A program made the position numbers and the translations under genes. Of a stretch of 64,000 bases of DNA, positions 1 through 8,000 are shown in pieces (position 1 is the stretch's first letter; every line of letters begins with the position of its first letter). The stretch lies in assembly GCA_017541025.1 (NCBI GenBank), contig JAFXZY010000007.1, positions 1 through 64,000 of the forward strand, in the 5' to 3' direction. The notes under the pieces are model-generated. The model searched no databases. It was not told the origin of the DNA and was given only the letters and a program-made list of their open reading frames with translations. The DNA comes from Bacteroidaceae bacterium (GTDB lineage: Bacteria; Bacteroidota; Bacteroidia; Bacteroidales; Bacteroidaceae).

Positions 1-1
1 C

Positions 2-238
2 TCTGGATTCTTCCCCGGGGTTCTATATTTATTCTATCCTGGCGAGCAAATCCAGTACACATACCACACATTCTGCAATATCAGAGGGTTTGATATACAT
101 TTAAGTTATCATAAGGCAAAATTGCCACGAGAGGAATGGGGAATCCATTACAAGGATTCTAAAATAAACTCAGAATTATTTCGGAAGTACAAATTAAATG
201 GAATTAGCGTTTTAGATTATCATGAAGCAATAAAATAA
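2..238 (+). CDS. 3' end of an unidentified protein (partial)
   Basis: An open frame enters from the left edge and runs 78 codons to a TAA at 236-238. The C-terminal end reads as a normal soluble protein with aromatic and charged residues (for example LPREEWGIHYKD and LNGISVLDYHEAIK) and no membrane segment. The base composition is more AT-rich than the housekeeping genes further right, which hints at acquired DNA. I do not recognise the family. The start lies outside the window. The frame is judged coding because it stays open from the edge with plausible codon use, whereas other frames are broken. Confidence 0.55.
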   Translation, partial: SGFFPGVLYLFYPGEQIQYTYHTFCNIRGFDIHLSYHKAKLPREEWGIHYKDSKINSELFRKYKLNGISVLDYHEAIK

Positions 239-384
239 CTGAATCATATTTAGGAAAGCAGTTAATGGAGCAATATATCTTTTTGGGAGCACTTCACAAA
301 TATAAAATATTGTTGTATCTTTGCTTGTATTTTTTGATGATAGATGTTCACTATTCGTTTACAATGGTGTTGTAAGAAGGAGGA

Positions 385-473
385 GTAGCAGGCTTTTCGG
401 TTTTATTTATTGTACTCTTTTGATGAAAGAATGGGAAAATGTTTGGTGGCATCATTAATAGTATGTACTTTTG
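385..473 (+). repeat. Upstream-arm copy of the toxin-antitoxin promoter repeat
   Basis: This 89-bp stretch aligns end to end with 9410-9498, the promoter region of the RelE/ParE pair. Shared words include GTAGCAGGCT, CTTTTGATGAAAGAAT and AATGTTTGGTGG, ending in a TACTTTTG box (TACCTTTG in the other copy). The palindrome ACCAAA-atg-TTTGGT of the other copy is degraded here. Confidence 0.75.
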
Positions 474-536
474 CAAAGTCAAATAGGGGAATTCGCAGAA
501 AGGATGACAACCTTTATGGCCTACAAGGTCGTTTCG

Positions 537-576
537 AGCCCCAAACATACAAACCATCACTCTTCGGAGTTGATGG
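537..576 (+). terminator. Hairpin copy of the toxin-antitoxin downstream terminator
   Basis: AAACCATCA pairs with TGATGGTTT around a CTC-TTCG-GAG tip, followed by TGTTTTTTG. The 40 bases match 10113-10152 downstream of the toxin gene, so this is the right arm of the ghost locus. It looks like a functional intrinsic terminator. Confidence 0.6.
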
Positions 577-773
577 TTTTGTTTTTTGTGTAAGCATATC
601 TGTTTAGACGACTTTCTGACACATCTTTCATCACTTTCCATGCCCTTGGTAAAAATTTTCCATGGGGTATTGTGCTTTGGTTTCTGTAATTAACGGATTA
701 TCAGCTGTTTGCAACATCTCGTAGATTTCGAACTTTCCATGGGGTAACTGACATGGCATTCGAAATAATGTCG

Positions 774-781
774 TAACTTTG
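774..781 (+). promoter_or_regulatory. Bacteroidota -7 promoter box TAACTTTG
   Basis: A perfect TAnnTTTG match 30 bases upstream of the ATG at 812. It supports choosing that ATG over the upstream TTG at 779, which would overlap the box. Confidence 0.6.
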
Positions 782-811
782 CCACCGGGAAATGATGAAA
801 CAACAGCAATC

Positions 812-2221
812 ATGTATGCCAGAACATTATACATATTTATTATAGGCATCCTGCTGATAGCTTGCAATCGACAGGAGGAGGCGACGTCACAGACGGCGTC
901 AGCGTGTCTGGAGGAGGCTGAGGCTGCTTTGGCCAACGACAGCATCCGTCAGGGTGAGACTCTGTTGCGAAAGACCATCGGTTTGGCTGAGGCATCTCAG
1001 GATTGGCATACCTATTATATCGCGTATCAGCGTTTGGCGGTTGCTTTGTCACAGAGTAACCCTGAGGAGGCTTTGCAACTGATGAGGAAATCCCTTGCCA
1101 TTTATGAGCAGCATCCCGACGATGAGCACAATTATGTTATCCTGCTCGATTATGCAGGAACATACGCTGCACAAGTGGCTTTCACCACAGATGGTTCATA
1201 CGACGAGGCACTCGATTACACCCGTCGTGCCTACGACATTGCAGCGACTCTTCTCCCTCCTTCGGGGGGAGACCGAGAGGGGGGCTCCGATCTGATGTGC
1301 CAGACACTTACCAGCCTTGCTAACATTGCTTGGGCCATGGAAGACTATCGTCAGGCACTCGATTACGCTCATCAGGCTGAATCAGTAGCGACTACCGACC
1401 TGAGGCCTGGCATACTACAAGTGTTGGCTCGTAGTTACCTCAGCCTTAATATGCTTGATTCGGCAGAAATAGCCTATCGACAGATTGAAGCAGGCAATGA
1501 TGTTCACATGGCTTATATTGTGAAGAGCAACCTTGCCAGGATAGCGCTCCGACGGATGGGAGCCACACAACTGGAAGACAGTGTAGCAGAAGCCTTCGGA
1601 CAGATAGAGGACTTCTATTACAAGGCACTTGAACAGAAGGATGAGTACTATCAGGAAACGTTGCGTCAGGAAATGGAGAACCAGCGGCTGGAATACCGTT
1701 CAAAGATGTATGTTCGTACCCTCCTTTTGGTCATCATTGCCGCGGTTGCCATCCTTCTTGCGGCTGTGTTGGCACTTCGCTATCGCATCCGTATGCAGGA
1801 ACAGGAGAAACGCAGGCTCCAGCAGGAGGCCGAACATCAGGAAAAACTGTTACATCAGGCAAACGAGGTGGTGTCGTTTCTGCAGAACTTTATTCTCGAA
1901 CGTACAGAGGTGATGAAGAAACTCAACCAAGGTGGCGATTCATTCATCTATCTCAGCCCTAATGAATGGAACGAGATAGAACGAACGCTTAATGCTATCG
2001 ATAACAATCGCTTTGCCAACATCCGTGAGCAGTACCCCAATATGCAGGAAGACGATATCCGCCTGTGTCTTCTCACGAGACTTGGCATCAGCAATCGTGC
2101 CATCGGAAACATCTACTGTATCTCCATTTCAGCCGTCCAGCATCGCAAGCTCAAACTGAAGAAGGATGTGTTTGGAGAGAGTAACCCAGATATCACACTG
2201 GAACAAATATTGACAAATTGA
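812..2221 (+). CDS. TPR-repeat, membrane-anchored regulator with C-terminal HTH
   Basis: A 469-residue protein of the TPR-TM-HTH type common in Bacteroidota. The N-terminus is a lipoprotein-like signal (hydrophobic stretch ending LLIAC, with Cys about residue 16). Residues ~30-290 form helical TPR-like repeats (ALANDSIRQGE, EALDYTRRAYD, ALDYAHQAES). A transmembrane helix lies at ~305-325 (LLVIIAAVAILLAAVLAL), followed by a basic coiled coil and a C-terminal helix-turn-helix of the LuxR/SigA-4 kind (ISNRAIGNIYCISISAVQHRK). It probably links an envelope signal to transcription; the ligand and targets are unknown. The next gene starts 14 bp after the stop, so the two are likely cotranscribed. 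A GC-rich repeat element (1253-1288) is translated in frame as LLPPSGGDREGGS. Confidence 0.75.
   Translation: MYARTLYIFIIGILLIACNRQEEATSQTASACLEEAEAALANDSIRQGETLLRKTIGLAEASQDWHTYYIAYQRLAVALSQSNPEEALQLMRKSLAIYEQHPDDEHNYVILLDYAGTYAAQVAFTTDGSYDEALDYTRRAYDIAATLLPPSGGDREGGSDLMCQTLTSLANIAWAMEDYRQALDYAHQAESVATTDLRPGILQVLARSYLSLNMLDSAEIAYRQIEAGNDVHMAYIVKSNLARIALRRMGATQLEDSVAEAFGQIEDFYYKALEQKDEYYQETLRQEMENQRLEYRSKMYVRTLLLVIIAAVAILLAAVLALRYRIRMQEQEKRRLQQEAEHQEKLLHQANEVVSFLQNFILERTEVMKKLNQGGDSFIYLSPNEWNEIERTLNAIDNNRFANIREQYPNMQEDDIRLCLLTRLGISNRAIGNIYCISISAVQHRKLKLKKDVFGESNPDITLEQILTN
1253..1288 (+). repeat. GC-rich palindromic repeat element inside a coding sequence
   Basis: CTCCCTCC-ttc-GGGGGGAG followed by GAGAGGGGGG resembles the GC-rich elements at 25125, 25242, 29267 and 39736. 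It falls between TPR units and keeps the reading frame. Confidence 0.6.
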
Positions 2222-2235
2222 TAAAACAGACAAAT

Positions 2236-4314
2236 ATGAAACGAACATTATTATTTATGACGTGCGTGTTGGCATTTTTTATGATGTACGCACAAGAAGA
2301 GTCCAACGACTATATTCCATTTGTGGAGTTAGGCAAGCAGTGGCATGTGGTTAGTGCTCCCGAAAACCCAAACTATGTCTGTGCTTTTGAAAGGTACGAG
2401 ATGTTCGAGAATGTGGAGCGTGACGGCAAGATATACATCCAAACATATTGTCTTCAAGATGAACAATGTACATATCACAAGGTAGGACTATTCCGTGAGG
2501 AAAACCGTCGGGTATATAAGTACGACGAGACAACAGGCAGGGACATAATGTTGTATGACTTCTCACTCAAAGAAGGCGACACATTTACTTACGAGTATGG
2601 ATTCTCAGAGCCAGAGAACTTCAAGGTCCTGAAGCAGGGATGGTTGACGGACGGTCCCAAAATAGTGACTTCTCGTACCCTCGTTTCCGATACATTGGAT
2701 ATCAAATATCGTTATCTGCGTACATGGACCATTGGCCGCGACAACGGATCAGGTGAATACTATGAGGTTGCAATATGGGTAGAATGTGTTGGAGCCCTTA
2801 CAAACATGTTCAGCTCGCTTGAATCCGAAGGAGGTATATCGTGCTTGGCTTACGTGGAAAGAAGAGAAAAACAGACAAGCTATTGGGAAAACGAATATTT
2901 GCCTTTCTCGTTCTGTGGCATTTTTGACGTGTTTGGTCAAGTTCATGGCTGCGATCTGCCAACGGGTGCTGAAGAACATGCGGAATACAATCGTCATCAA
3001 CTAACCTACGAACTGGTAGGCAACCGCCTGCATGTCTATGGAAAAGTGTTTACTCAGTGCGGTCCTAACAACTACGCCTACTTTTATGAAAGGTCAACAG
3101 ATGACCCGTCTGTCCACAAAATTGAATTCGAAATTCAAGAGGTTGAACCATTGATGGACTGTATGGCCCTTCATACCACCAATTTCTATGTCCCAGGCTT
3201 CGACCCTAACTTGAACTACATCGTGGTGGATAATTATGGGGAGGAACATCCTGTTATCAACAAGACTCCACAAATGGCCTACCGTCCGTTCATCGAAGAA
3301 GGTAAAGTATGGAAGGTGGGAGGCATAGGCTCGGGTAATCCTGTCAATTTGGTTGAGTATTACTACTTCGATGGCGATACTATCATCAATGGAAAAACCT
3401 GCAAGCAGATGATGCGCCAGCGATTTGTCACCCCAGATCATCCAGATTATGCGATTATTTCACGATGGCCCTCCCTGAGCTATTTTGGAGCTTGGTACGA
3501 AGAGGACAAGAAAGTGTACCTTTGTCCGGAAGAAAGCAAAGAGTTCCGGAAGATGTACGACTTCTCTCTCGAAGCTTATGATACATTGAAGGTTGATGGT
3601 GGCCATATTCCTTATGTGATAGGGCCAAGGGAGACTGGAGGATTAAAAGGTTTCAAGGGCGTATATAGAGATATAATGTGGGCATGGGGGGCAAATAGCT
3701 ATAATACCACATGGCTAGAAGGCATCGGAAACATTGATGGCCCTCCATATAGTGTTTATTTGGGGAAAGAATATCATGCGCTGTTCCTGATGTCATGTAC
3801 CGTGGGTGATGAAGTCATTTACTTCAGCGACGAATATGAGGACGGAGCCACCTCTGATGTTTGTGAAGCCAGAAAAGTCCGCTTCGACTTCACTCATACT
3901 GTCAAGACGCAGCCTAGGACACGAAGGAGAGTGCCTGAAAAAACGCTATATGGCGAATTCAACGCCCTGGAGTTAGATATCAATTTATCTTCTCTCGAAG
4001 ATGAATATATGGTACACATTACCGACGCATCAGGCAAAGTCGTTTACGAGAAAACCATCAACGCTGGCAATATCGTTGGCCTCAATGTCGACATCTCCAC
4101 CTTTGCAGAAGGTAGTTACACCGTATCTGTGGAGAATAGTCGTGAGTCCTTCGTTGGCGAATTCAACTCAAACACGACGGGAATAGAAGAGGTGAAAAGT
4201 AAGAGGTTAGACTCCAATGACCATAATATTTACGACCTTCAAGGTCGCCGCCTCTCGGGAAAACCAGCCAAGGGATTGTACATTCAGAATGGAGTCAAAC
4301 GGGTGGTTAGGTGA
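2236..4314 (+). CDS. Secreted protein of unknown function with YDLQGR C-terminal tail
   Basis: A 692-residue exported protein. The start at 2236 gives a clean signal peptide (MKRTLLFMTCVLAFFMMYAQ, cleavage after AQ); the frame also has an upstream TTG at 2218 that overlaps the previous gene. The body has two internal segments that each open with a similar stretch (FVELGKQWHV near residue 25, FIEEGKVWKV near 350), suggesting a duplicated domain. The final ~100 residues resemble the sorting tail of type IX secretion cargo: a beta-rich stretch (VHITDASGKVVYEK), then IYDLQGRRLSG, KGLYIQNG and a basic end. I infer a surface or extracellular location. No enzyme motif was recognised. Its coupling to the TPR/HTH regulator suggests a regulated cell-surface function. 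Confidence 0.65.
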   Translation: MKRTLLFMTCVLAFFMMYAQEESNDYIPFVELGKQWHVVSAPENPNYVCAFERYEMFENVERDGKIYIQTYCLQDEQCTYHKVGLFREENRRVYKYDETTGRDIMLYDFSLKEGDTFTYEYGFSEPENFKVLKQGWLTDGPKIVTSRTLVSDTLDIKYRYLRTWTIGRDNGSGEYYEVAIWVECVGALTNMFSSLESEGGISCLAYVERREKQTSYWENEYLPFSFCGIFDVFGQVHGCDLPTGAEEHAEYNRHQLTYELVGNRLHVYGKVFTQCGPNNYAYFYERSTDDPSVHKIEFEIQEVEPLMDCMALHTTNFYVPGFDPNLNYIVVDNYGEEHPVINKTPQMAYRPFIEEGKVWKVGGIGSGNPVNLVEYYYFDGDTIINGKTCKQMMRQRFVTPDHPDYAIISRWPSLSYFGAWYEEDKKVYLCPEESKEFRKMYDFSLEAYDTLKVDGGHIPYVIGPRETGGLKGFKGVYRDIMWAWGANSYNTTWLEGIGNIDGPPYSVYLGKEYHALFLMSCTVGDEVIYFSDEYEDGATSDVCEARKVRFDFTHTVKTQPRTRRRVPEKTLYGEFNALELDINLSSLEDEYMVHITDASGKVVYEKTINAGNIVGLNVDISTFAEGSYTVSVENSRESFVGEFNSNTTGIEEVKSKRLDSNDHNIYDLQGRRLSGKPAKGLYIQNGVKRVVR

Positions 4315-4366
4315 TGGAAGATGGAAGATGTAAGAAGTAAGATGTAAGAAGTAAGAAGGCTGATGT
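4315..4366 (+). repeat. Degenerate 7-bp repeat array (GATGGAA / GAAGTAA units)
   Basis: Starting at the stop codon, the sequence divides into heptamers GATGGAA, GATGTAA, GAAGTAA and GAAGGCT in strict 7-bp register. It belongs to the same family as the arrays at 15561-15842 and 63786-63812. Confidence 0.7.
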
Positions 4367-4423
4367 TTGACAGTTAACTTATACCCCTAAACCGATTTAC
4401 GGTATGGTATCTATTTAGTTTCT

Positions 4424-4431
4424 TAATTTTG
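4424..4431 (+). promoter_or_regulatory. Bacteroidota -7 promoter box TAATTTTG
   Basis: A perfect TAnnTTTG match 23 bases before the glycosyltransferase ATG at 4455. Confidence 0.55.
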
Positions 4432-4454
4432 CAGCGGGAATTCAATATTTTAAA

Positions 4455-5306
4455 ATGAGACTGCTATTTGAGAAAATAAAACTTGCCTTACAGAAGCGGA
4501 CCGGAATTGCTCTGCAAAAGAAATGTCATGCCACTTGGGTGGCAAAAGGCTATCGAAAACACCCAAAGGTGACGTTCATCCTGCAATCGCACAACAAGAG
4601 TCTGCAAATATGTCATGTGCTGCCCAAATTGCGACAGTATGAAGATTCGGAGATTATTGTTATTGATGATGGCTCAAAGCCAGAACACACAAGGCGACTT
4701 GTGACAGCATTGACAGGAACAAACGAGTTTCTTCTGCGAGCTAACGATTTGTTCGAGAACGTCACCTATGATAAGGCAATCCGTCTGGCCAACGGCCGGT
4801 ATGTGGCCCTTATGCAGGACGATGATGACTTCAATGGTGTCGATTGGGTGGAGCGTGCCGTCAATTTATTTAAACGACATCCTGATATGGTTATCCTCGG
4901 TGGTAAAAGCGGGTTAGAACTGGAATTCGTTGCCGAACGTCAGTGGGCACACGGAGGTTCATCGCAAGCTGCTGGCGACTTCTGCTTCGTCACGGCAGTC
5001 AATCGCGCTCCAATGTGGATTGATCGTAATCTTTTCAAACGCCATCTGCGTCACATCAATTTCCAATTTGCCCCGTTCCAGTTCGATGACTACGAAATCT
5101 GTGCCCGTGCCTGGTTCGCTGGTCTGAAAGTGGGCTGGTATGATGCCGGATTTTGCAGCCTCACAGCTGGCGGTATGCGTCTTTATAACAATGAGTTTAC
5201 CCGTGAACAGAGCGAACGTAACGGCCGATTATTATATAATATGTACGTTGACAGGCAGGAGGAATTACGTAAAAAGGGGAGCGTAGTTGCTCAGAGTAAA
5301 GATTAA
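4455..5306 (+). CDS. Family 2 glycosyltransferase
   Basis: A 283-residue GT-A fold transferase. The nucleotide-sugar binding core is clear: VTFILQSHN at ~35, EIIVIDDGS at ~75 (the Asp that contacts the nucleotide), and an Asp cluster QDDDDFNG at ~122 that supplies the metal-binding DxD. Downstream, FDDYEICARAWFAGLKVGWYD resembles the acceptor-side 'ED' region of GT2 enzymes. There is no signal peptide or transmembrane segment, so it acts at the cytoplasmic side. The length is typical of single-domain GT2 proteins. It stands alone with its own promoter box and no glycan cluster around it, so the acceptor cannot be inferred. Confidence 0.85.
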   Translation: MRLLFEKIKLALQKRTGIALQKKCHATWVAKGYRKHPKVTFILQSHNKSLQICHVLPKLRQYEDSEIIVIDDGSKPEHTRRLVTALTGTNEFLLRANDLFENVTYDKAIRLANGRYVALMQDDDDFNGVDWVERAVNLFKRHPDMVILGGKSGLELEFVAERQWAHGGSSQAAGDFCFVTAVNRAPMWIDRNLFKRHLRHINFQFAPFQFDDYEICARAWFAGLKVGWYDAGFCSLTAGGMRLYNNEFTREQSERNGRLLYNMYVDRQEELRKKGSVVAQSKD

Positions 5307-5648
5307 AATTACCAGTTATTTTTCTTACCACTATTTATATGCCTACTAAAGAACAGATTGTACAATATAGAATTGGGCTAAATTTTACCCTTTTTACCCA
5401 TCTTTTTGCATCGGCAGATGAAAATTATTACCCCAGTTTTTGTCGCTCGTCCTTGTAAGTTGCTGATTTACAGAAAGATATGGCATGTTCTTGAAAAATG
5501 CATTTATTACCTCAAAGATTTGTAGCTATCGAAATTTGCCCTTAACTTTGCGGCGGAAAAGTGAGTAAAATGTGAGCAAATAAACTTTTTTTAACATTTT
5601 TCGATGCAAGGTTTTCGTCGTTTTTGGATTATATAAGCAGAAATGATT
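5307..5648. other. Intergenic region before the serpin gene
   Basis: AT-rich, without an open frame that looks coding. A TAACTTTG box at 5543-5550 is a possible second, distal promoter for the serpin. No repeat arrays are visible. Confidence 0.5.
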
Positions 5649-5656
5649 TATTTTTG
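5649..5656 (+). promoter_or_regulatory. Bacteroidota -7 promoter box TATTTTTG
   Basis: TAnnTTTG match ending 19 bases before the serpin ATG at 5676. Confidence 0.55.
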
Positions 5657-5675
5657 CGCTTAATTTTTGCAAATT

Positions 5676-6923
5676 ATGACGAGAAAAATGATGTGGGCAG
5701 CCATCCCACTGACTATGATGGCAATGACAACAATGACTGGATGCAGTAGTGACGAAGACGGACAGGAGCCCGAACCTGCTCCTGTAGTGGAGATGACACG
5801 TTCAGAACAGGAGATGGTAAACCACAATAACGAATTTGCCTTCAATCTGTTCCGTGAGGCGCAGGATCCTGCGAAGAGCCAAATCCTCTCTCCCATCAGC
5901 ATCACCTATGCCCTTGGTATGCTGAACAATGGGGCCGCAGGTGAAACACAGGCACAAATAAATAAGGTGTTAGGCTTTAGCAACCTTAGTGCCGATGACA
6001 TCAATGCATTCTGTAGAAAGATGCTGAAAACGGCACCCACGCTGGACTCGCGGACTAAGGTGCTGATAGCCAATAACATCTACATGAATAAAGGCTATGA
6101 GCTAAAAGCAGATTTCAAGCAGAAGGCGAAGACCTTCTACGATGCAGAACCAGAGACACGTAACTTTGCTGACGGAAAGACGCGTGACGTTATTAATAAA
6201 TGGGGCAGCGACCATACAGAAAAGATGATTCCTGAGGTGCTGAAGGAAGGCGAATTCGACCCTGGAGCCGTCAGCTACCTGCTGAATGCCATCTACTTCA
6301 AGGGTGACTGGGCAGAGAAATTTAATAAGGATAACACAAAGAACGAGACATTTACAAAAGAGAACAATACAAAAAAGTCGGTACCGATGATGTGCCAGTA
6401 TCATGAATTCAATTACACACAGACGAATGAGAGTCAGGCGCTGTGTCTTCCCTACGGAAACGGCTCCTTCTCCATGACCATTCTGTTGCCGATGGAGGGC
6501 AAGACAATCTTGGATGTAGCACAGACGCTGACAACAGAAAAATGGAAGAATATCATGCAGAATATGAGAGGGTGTCCTGTAGATTTAAAGCTCCCGCGCT
6601 TTGAATCTGATACAGACATCGACTTGCGTCCCGTTATGGCAAAACTGGGTATGCCTGATGCCTTTGATGGAAACAAGGCCGACTTCAGCAACTTCTGCAA
6701 TGTGTGCACTTACATCGGACTGATGAAGCAAGTGGCTAAGATTAAAGTCAATGAGGAAGGCACGGAGGCCGCTGCTGTCACAGTAGTGGGTATGTGGGAA
6801 ACATCAGCTGTTGATCCTGAGCCATTCTACGTCACCTTCCACGCCAATCACCCGTTCCTCTACGTCATAAGTGAACGTCAGACTGGTGCCATCTTCTTTA
6901 TTGGCCAGTACACAGGCAATTAA
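5676..6923 (+). CDS. Lipoprotein serpin (serine protease inhibitor)
   Basis: A 415-residue serpin carried on a lipoprotein signal (lipobox MTGC, Cys ~21), so it is probably tethered to the outer membrane or cell surface. Serpin landmarks are intact: FNLFREAQ and LSPISITYALGMLNNGAAGET near residues 50-90, NAIYFKGDWAEKF at ~205, and FHANHPFLYVI near the C-terminus. The reactive-centre hinge EEGTEAAAVT (~360) has the small side chains that inhibitory serpins need for loop insertion, and counting from it puts P1-P1' at about Thr-Ser in MWETSAVDP. Known Bacteroidota relatives (miropin of Tannerella) inhibit host and bacterial proteases; a protective role here is an inference. The start at 5676 is chosen because it gives the signal peptide. 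Confidence 0.9.
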   Translation: MTRKMMWAAIPLTMMAMTTMTGCSSDEDGQEPEPAPVVEMTRSEQEMVNHNNEFAFNLFREAQDPAKSQILSPISITYALGMLNNGAAGETQAQINKVLGFSNLSADDINAFCRKMLKTAPTLDSRTKVLIANNIYMNKGYELKADFKQKAKTFYDAEPETRNFADGKTRDVINKWGSDHTEKMIPEVLKEGEFDPGAVSYLLNAIYFKGDWAEKFNKDNTKNETFTKENNTKKSVPMMCQYHEFNYTQTNESQALCLPYGNGSFSMTILLPMEGKTILDVAQTLTTEKWKNIMQNMRGCPVDLKLPRFESDTDIDLRPVMAKLGMPDAFDGNKADFSNFCNVCTYIGLMKQVAKIKVNEEGTEAAAVTVVGMWETSAVDPEPFYVTFHANHPFLYVISERQTGAIFFIGQYTGN

Positions 6924-6943
6924 CCTATAAAATAAAGAATGTG

Positions 6944-6951
6944 TATATTTG
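6944..6951 (+). promoter_or_regulatory. Bacteroidota -7 promoter box TATATTTG
   Basis: TAnnTTTG match 30 bases before the lipoprotein start at 6982. It is the likely promoter of the lipoprotein-sigma-barrel operon. Confidence 0.6.
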
Positions 6952-6981
6952 CAAAATTTTAACAAAACAAATAGTTCGGGT

Positions 6982-7434
6982 ATGAAAATAAGATTTTTCC
7001 GTTGGTACAATGCGGTTTTGACAGCATTGCTGGCTGTTTTGGGCTATGGCTGCTCAAAAGATGAGCCTATGGATATGTATGGAACTCCTACAGCCCGTTA
7101 TCATCTTTCAGGCACAGTTGCCGATGAAACAGGTAAGAGAATCGATGGAATTTTGATCTCAATTGAAGAGAAGAATGGTAACTACTGGGAAAATCTCATC
7201 TCCAAAAAGTCAGAATATGGAGGTAGCTATCATGTATATTTTGAGACCTGGCCTGAGAGTAGTTCCACAAAAATCATAATTCAGGATATAGACGGCGATG
7301 CTAATGGAGGCGAATTTGCCAACGATACCATTGATATCAACTACCAATCGGCAATAGTATTGGTGAAAGGCGAAAATTTTGTGGATCAGGGAACCTATAA
7401 AATCGTTCAAGATATTCATTTGAAGAAGAAGTGA
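6982..7434 (+). CDS. Small lipoprotein resembling the radical-SAM-associated lipoprotein family
   Basis: A 150-residue lipoprotein. The signal sequence ends LGYGC (Cys ~24) and is followed by KDEPMDMYGTPTARYHLSGTV. The MYGTPTA motif directly after the lipidated Cys, followed by a carboxypeptidase-regulatory-like beta domain (SGTVADETGKRIDGILISIEE), is what I remember of a Bacteroidales lipoprotein family normally encoded beside a radical SAM enzyme. No such enzyme is nearby. The stop overlaps the GTG start of the sigma factor, so the genes are translationally coupled. The start at 6982 places the signal peptide correctly. The family name is from memory and should be treated as tentative. Confidence 0.6.
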   Translation: MKIRFFRWYNAVLTALLAVLGYGCSKDEPMDMYGTPTARYHLSGTVADETGKRIDGILISIEEKNGNYWENLISKKSEYGGSYHVYFETWPESSSTKIIIQDIDGDANGGEFANDTIDINYQSAIVLVKGENFVDQGTYKIVQDIHLKKK

Positions 7435-8000
7435 AAGTTCCATCAGGGGTAGAACAACGCTTGGTAAAGCGATTGCAAGACGGTGAGAAAACTGCCGCCC
7501 GTGAGTTCTATACCCTTTACGCCGACTATCTGGCCGGAATCTGCTCACGTTACATAGCTGACGAGGACGACTTGAAGGATGCTTTCCAAGATGCTTTCAT
7601 CCACATTCTGACTCATATAGCTGACTTCCAGTATCGCGGCGAAGGCTCCCTCAAGTCTTGGGCTGCCAAGGTCACGGTCAACCAGTCGTTAAAGTTTCTG
7701 CGTACGAAAGGAAAGCTTCAGCAAGTACATCAGGCCATTGAGGTTCCCGACGAGACAGAAGAAGACGACCCGCCCCTTAATGACATCACGCCAGATGACC
7801 TCCGTAATCTGCTGAGCCGACTGCCGACAGGCTACCGAGCGGTACTGAACCTCTACGTCTTTGAAGGTAAAAGCCATCAGGAGATTGCCCTCCTGCTAGG
7901 CATCAAGGAAGACAGTTCGGCTTCACAACTACACAGGGCCAAGAACCTGCTGGCCAAAATGATTAAAGAATACAAACATAAAACCCACGACCATGAATGA
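7431..8000 (+). CDS. ECF-type RNA polymerase sigma factor
   Basis: A 189-residue extracytoplasmic-function sigma-70 protein. Region 2 is visible at ~25-90 (FYTLYADYLAGICSRYI, DEDDLKDAFQDAFIHIL, then SLKSWAAKVTVNQSLKFLR). Region 4 is at ~125-180 (LPTGYRAVLNLYVFEGKSHQEIA, then the recognition helix region KEDSSASQLHRAKNLL). Translation begins at a GTG that overlaps the TGA of the lipoprotein gene, and its own stop overlaps the next ATG by 8 bases, so all three genes form one tightly coupled operon. The downstream membrane protein would be the natural candidate for its regulator. There is no FecI/FecR-TonB arrangement. Confidence 0.88.
   Translation: MKVPSGVEQRLVKRLQDGEKTAAREFYTLYADYLAGICSRYIADEDDLKDAFQDAFIHILTHIADFQYRGEGSLKSWAAKVTVNQSLKFLRTKGKLQQVHQAIEVPDETEEDDPPLNDITPDDLRNLLSRLPTGYRAVLNLYVFEGKSHQEIALLLGIKEDSSASQLHRAKNLLAKMIKEYKHKTHDHE

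Larger units (their letters stand above)
239..811. other. Repeat-rich intergenic stretch with a toxin-antitoxin ghost
   Basis: No convincing gene lies here. Boxes matching TAnnTTTG occur at 316-323 and 466-473, with nothing obvious to drive. Bases 385-473 repeat the upstream region of the toxin-antitoxin pair at 9520-10073, and 537-576 repeat its downstream terminator region. Between the two arms, 474-536 holds only a scrap that reads NLYGLQGR in one frame, resembling the YDLQGR tail motif of secreted proteins in this window. The last part, 640-740, holds two copies of a short TTTCCATGGGGTA-like word (near 656 and 734). Confidence 0.6.

Noticed and set aside
351..641. A 96-codon minus-strand ORF in the first gap
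   Set aside because: It runs across the ghost toxin-antitoxin repeat and its terminator hairpin. No start context or protein-like features.
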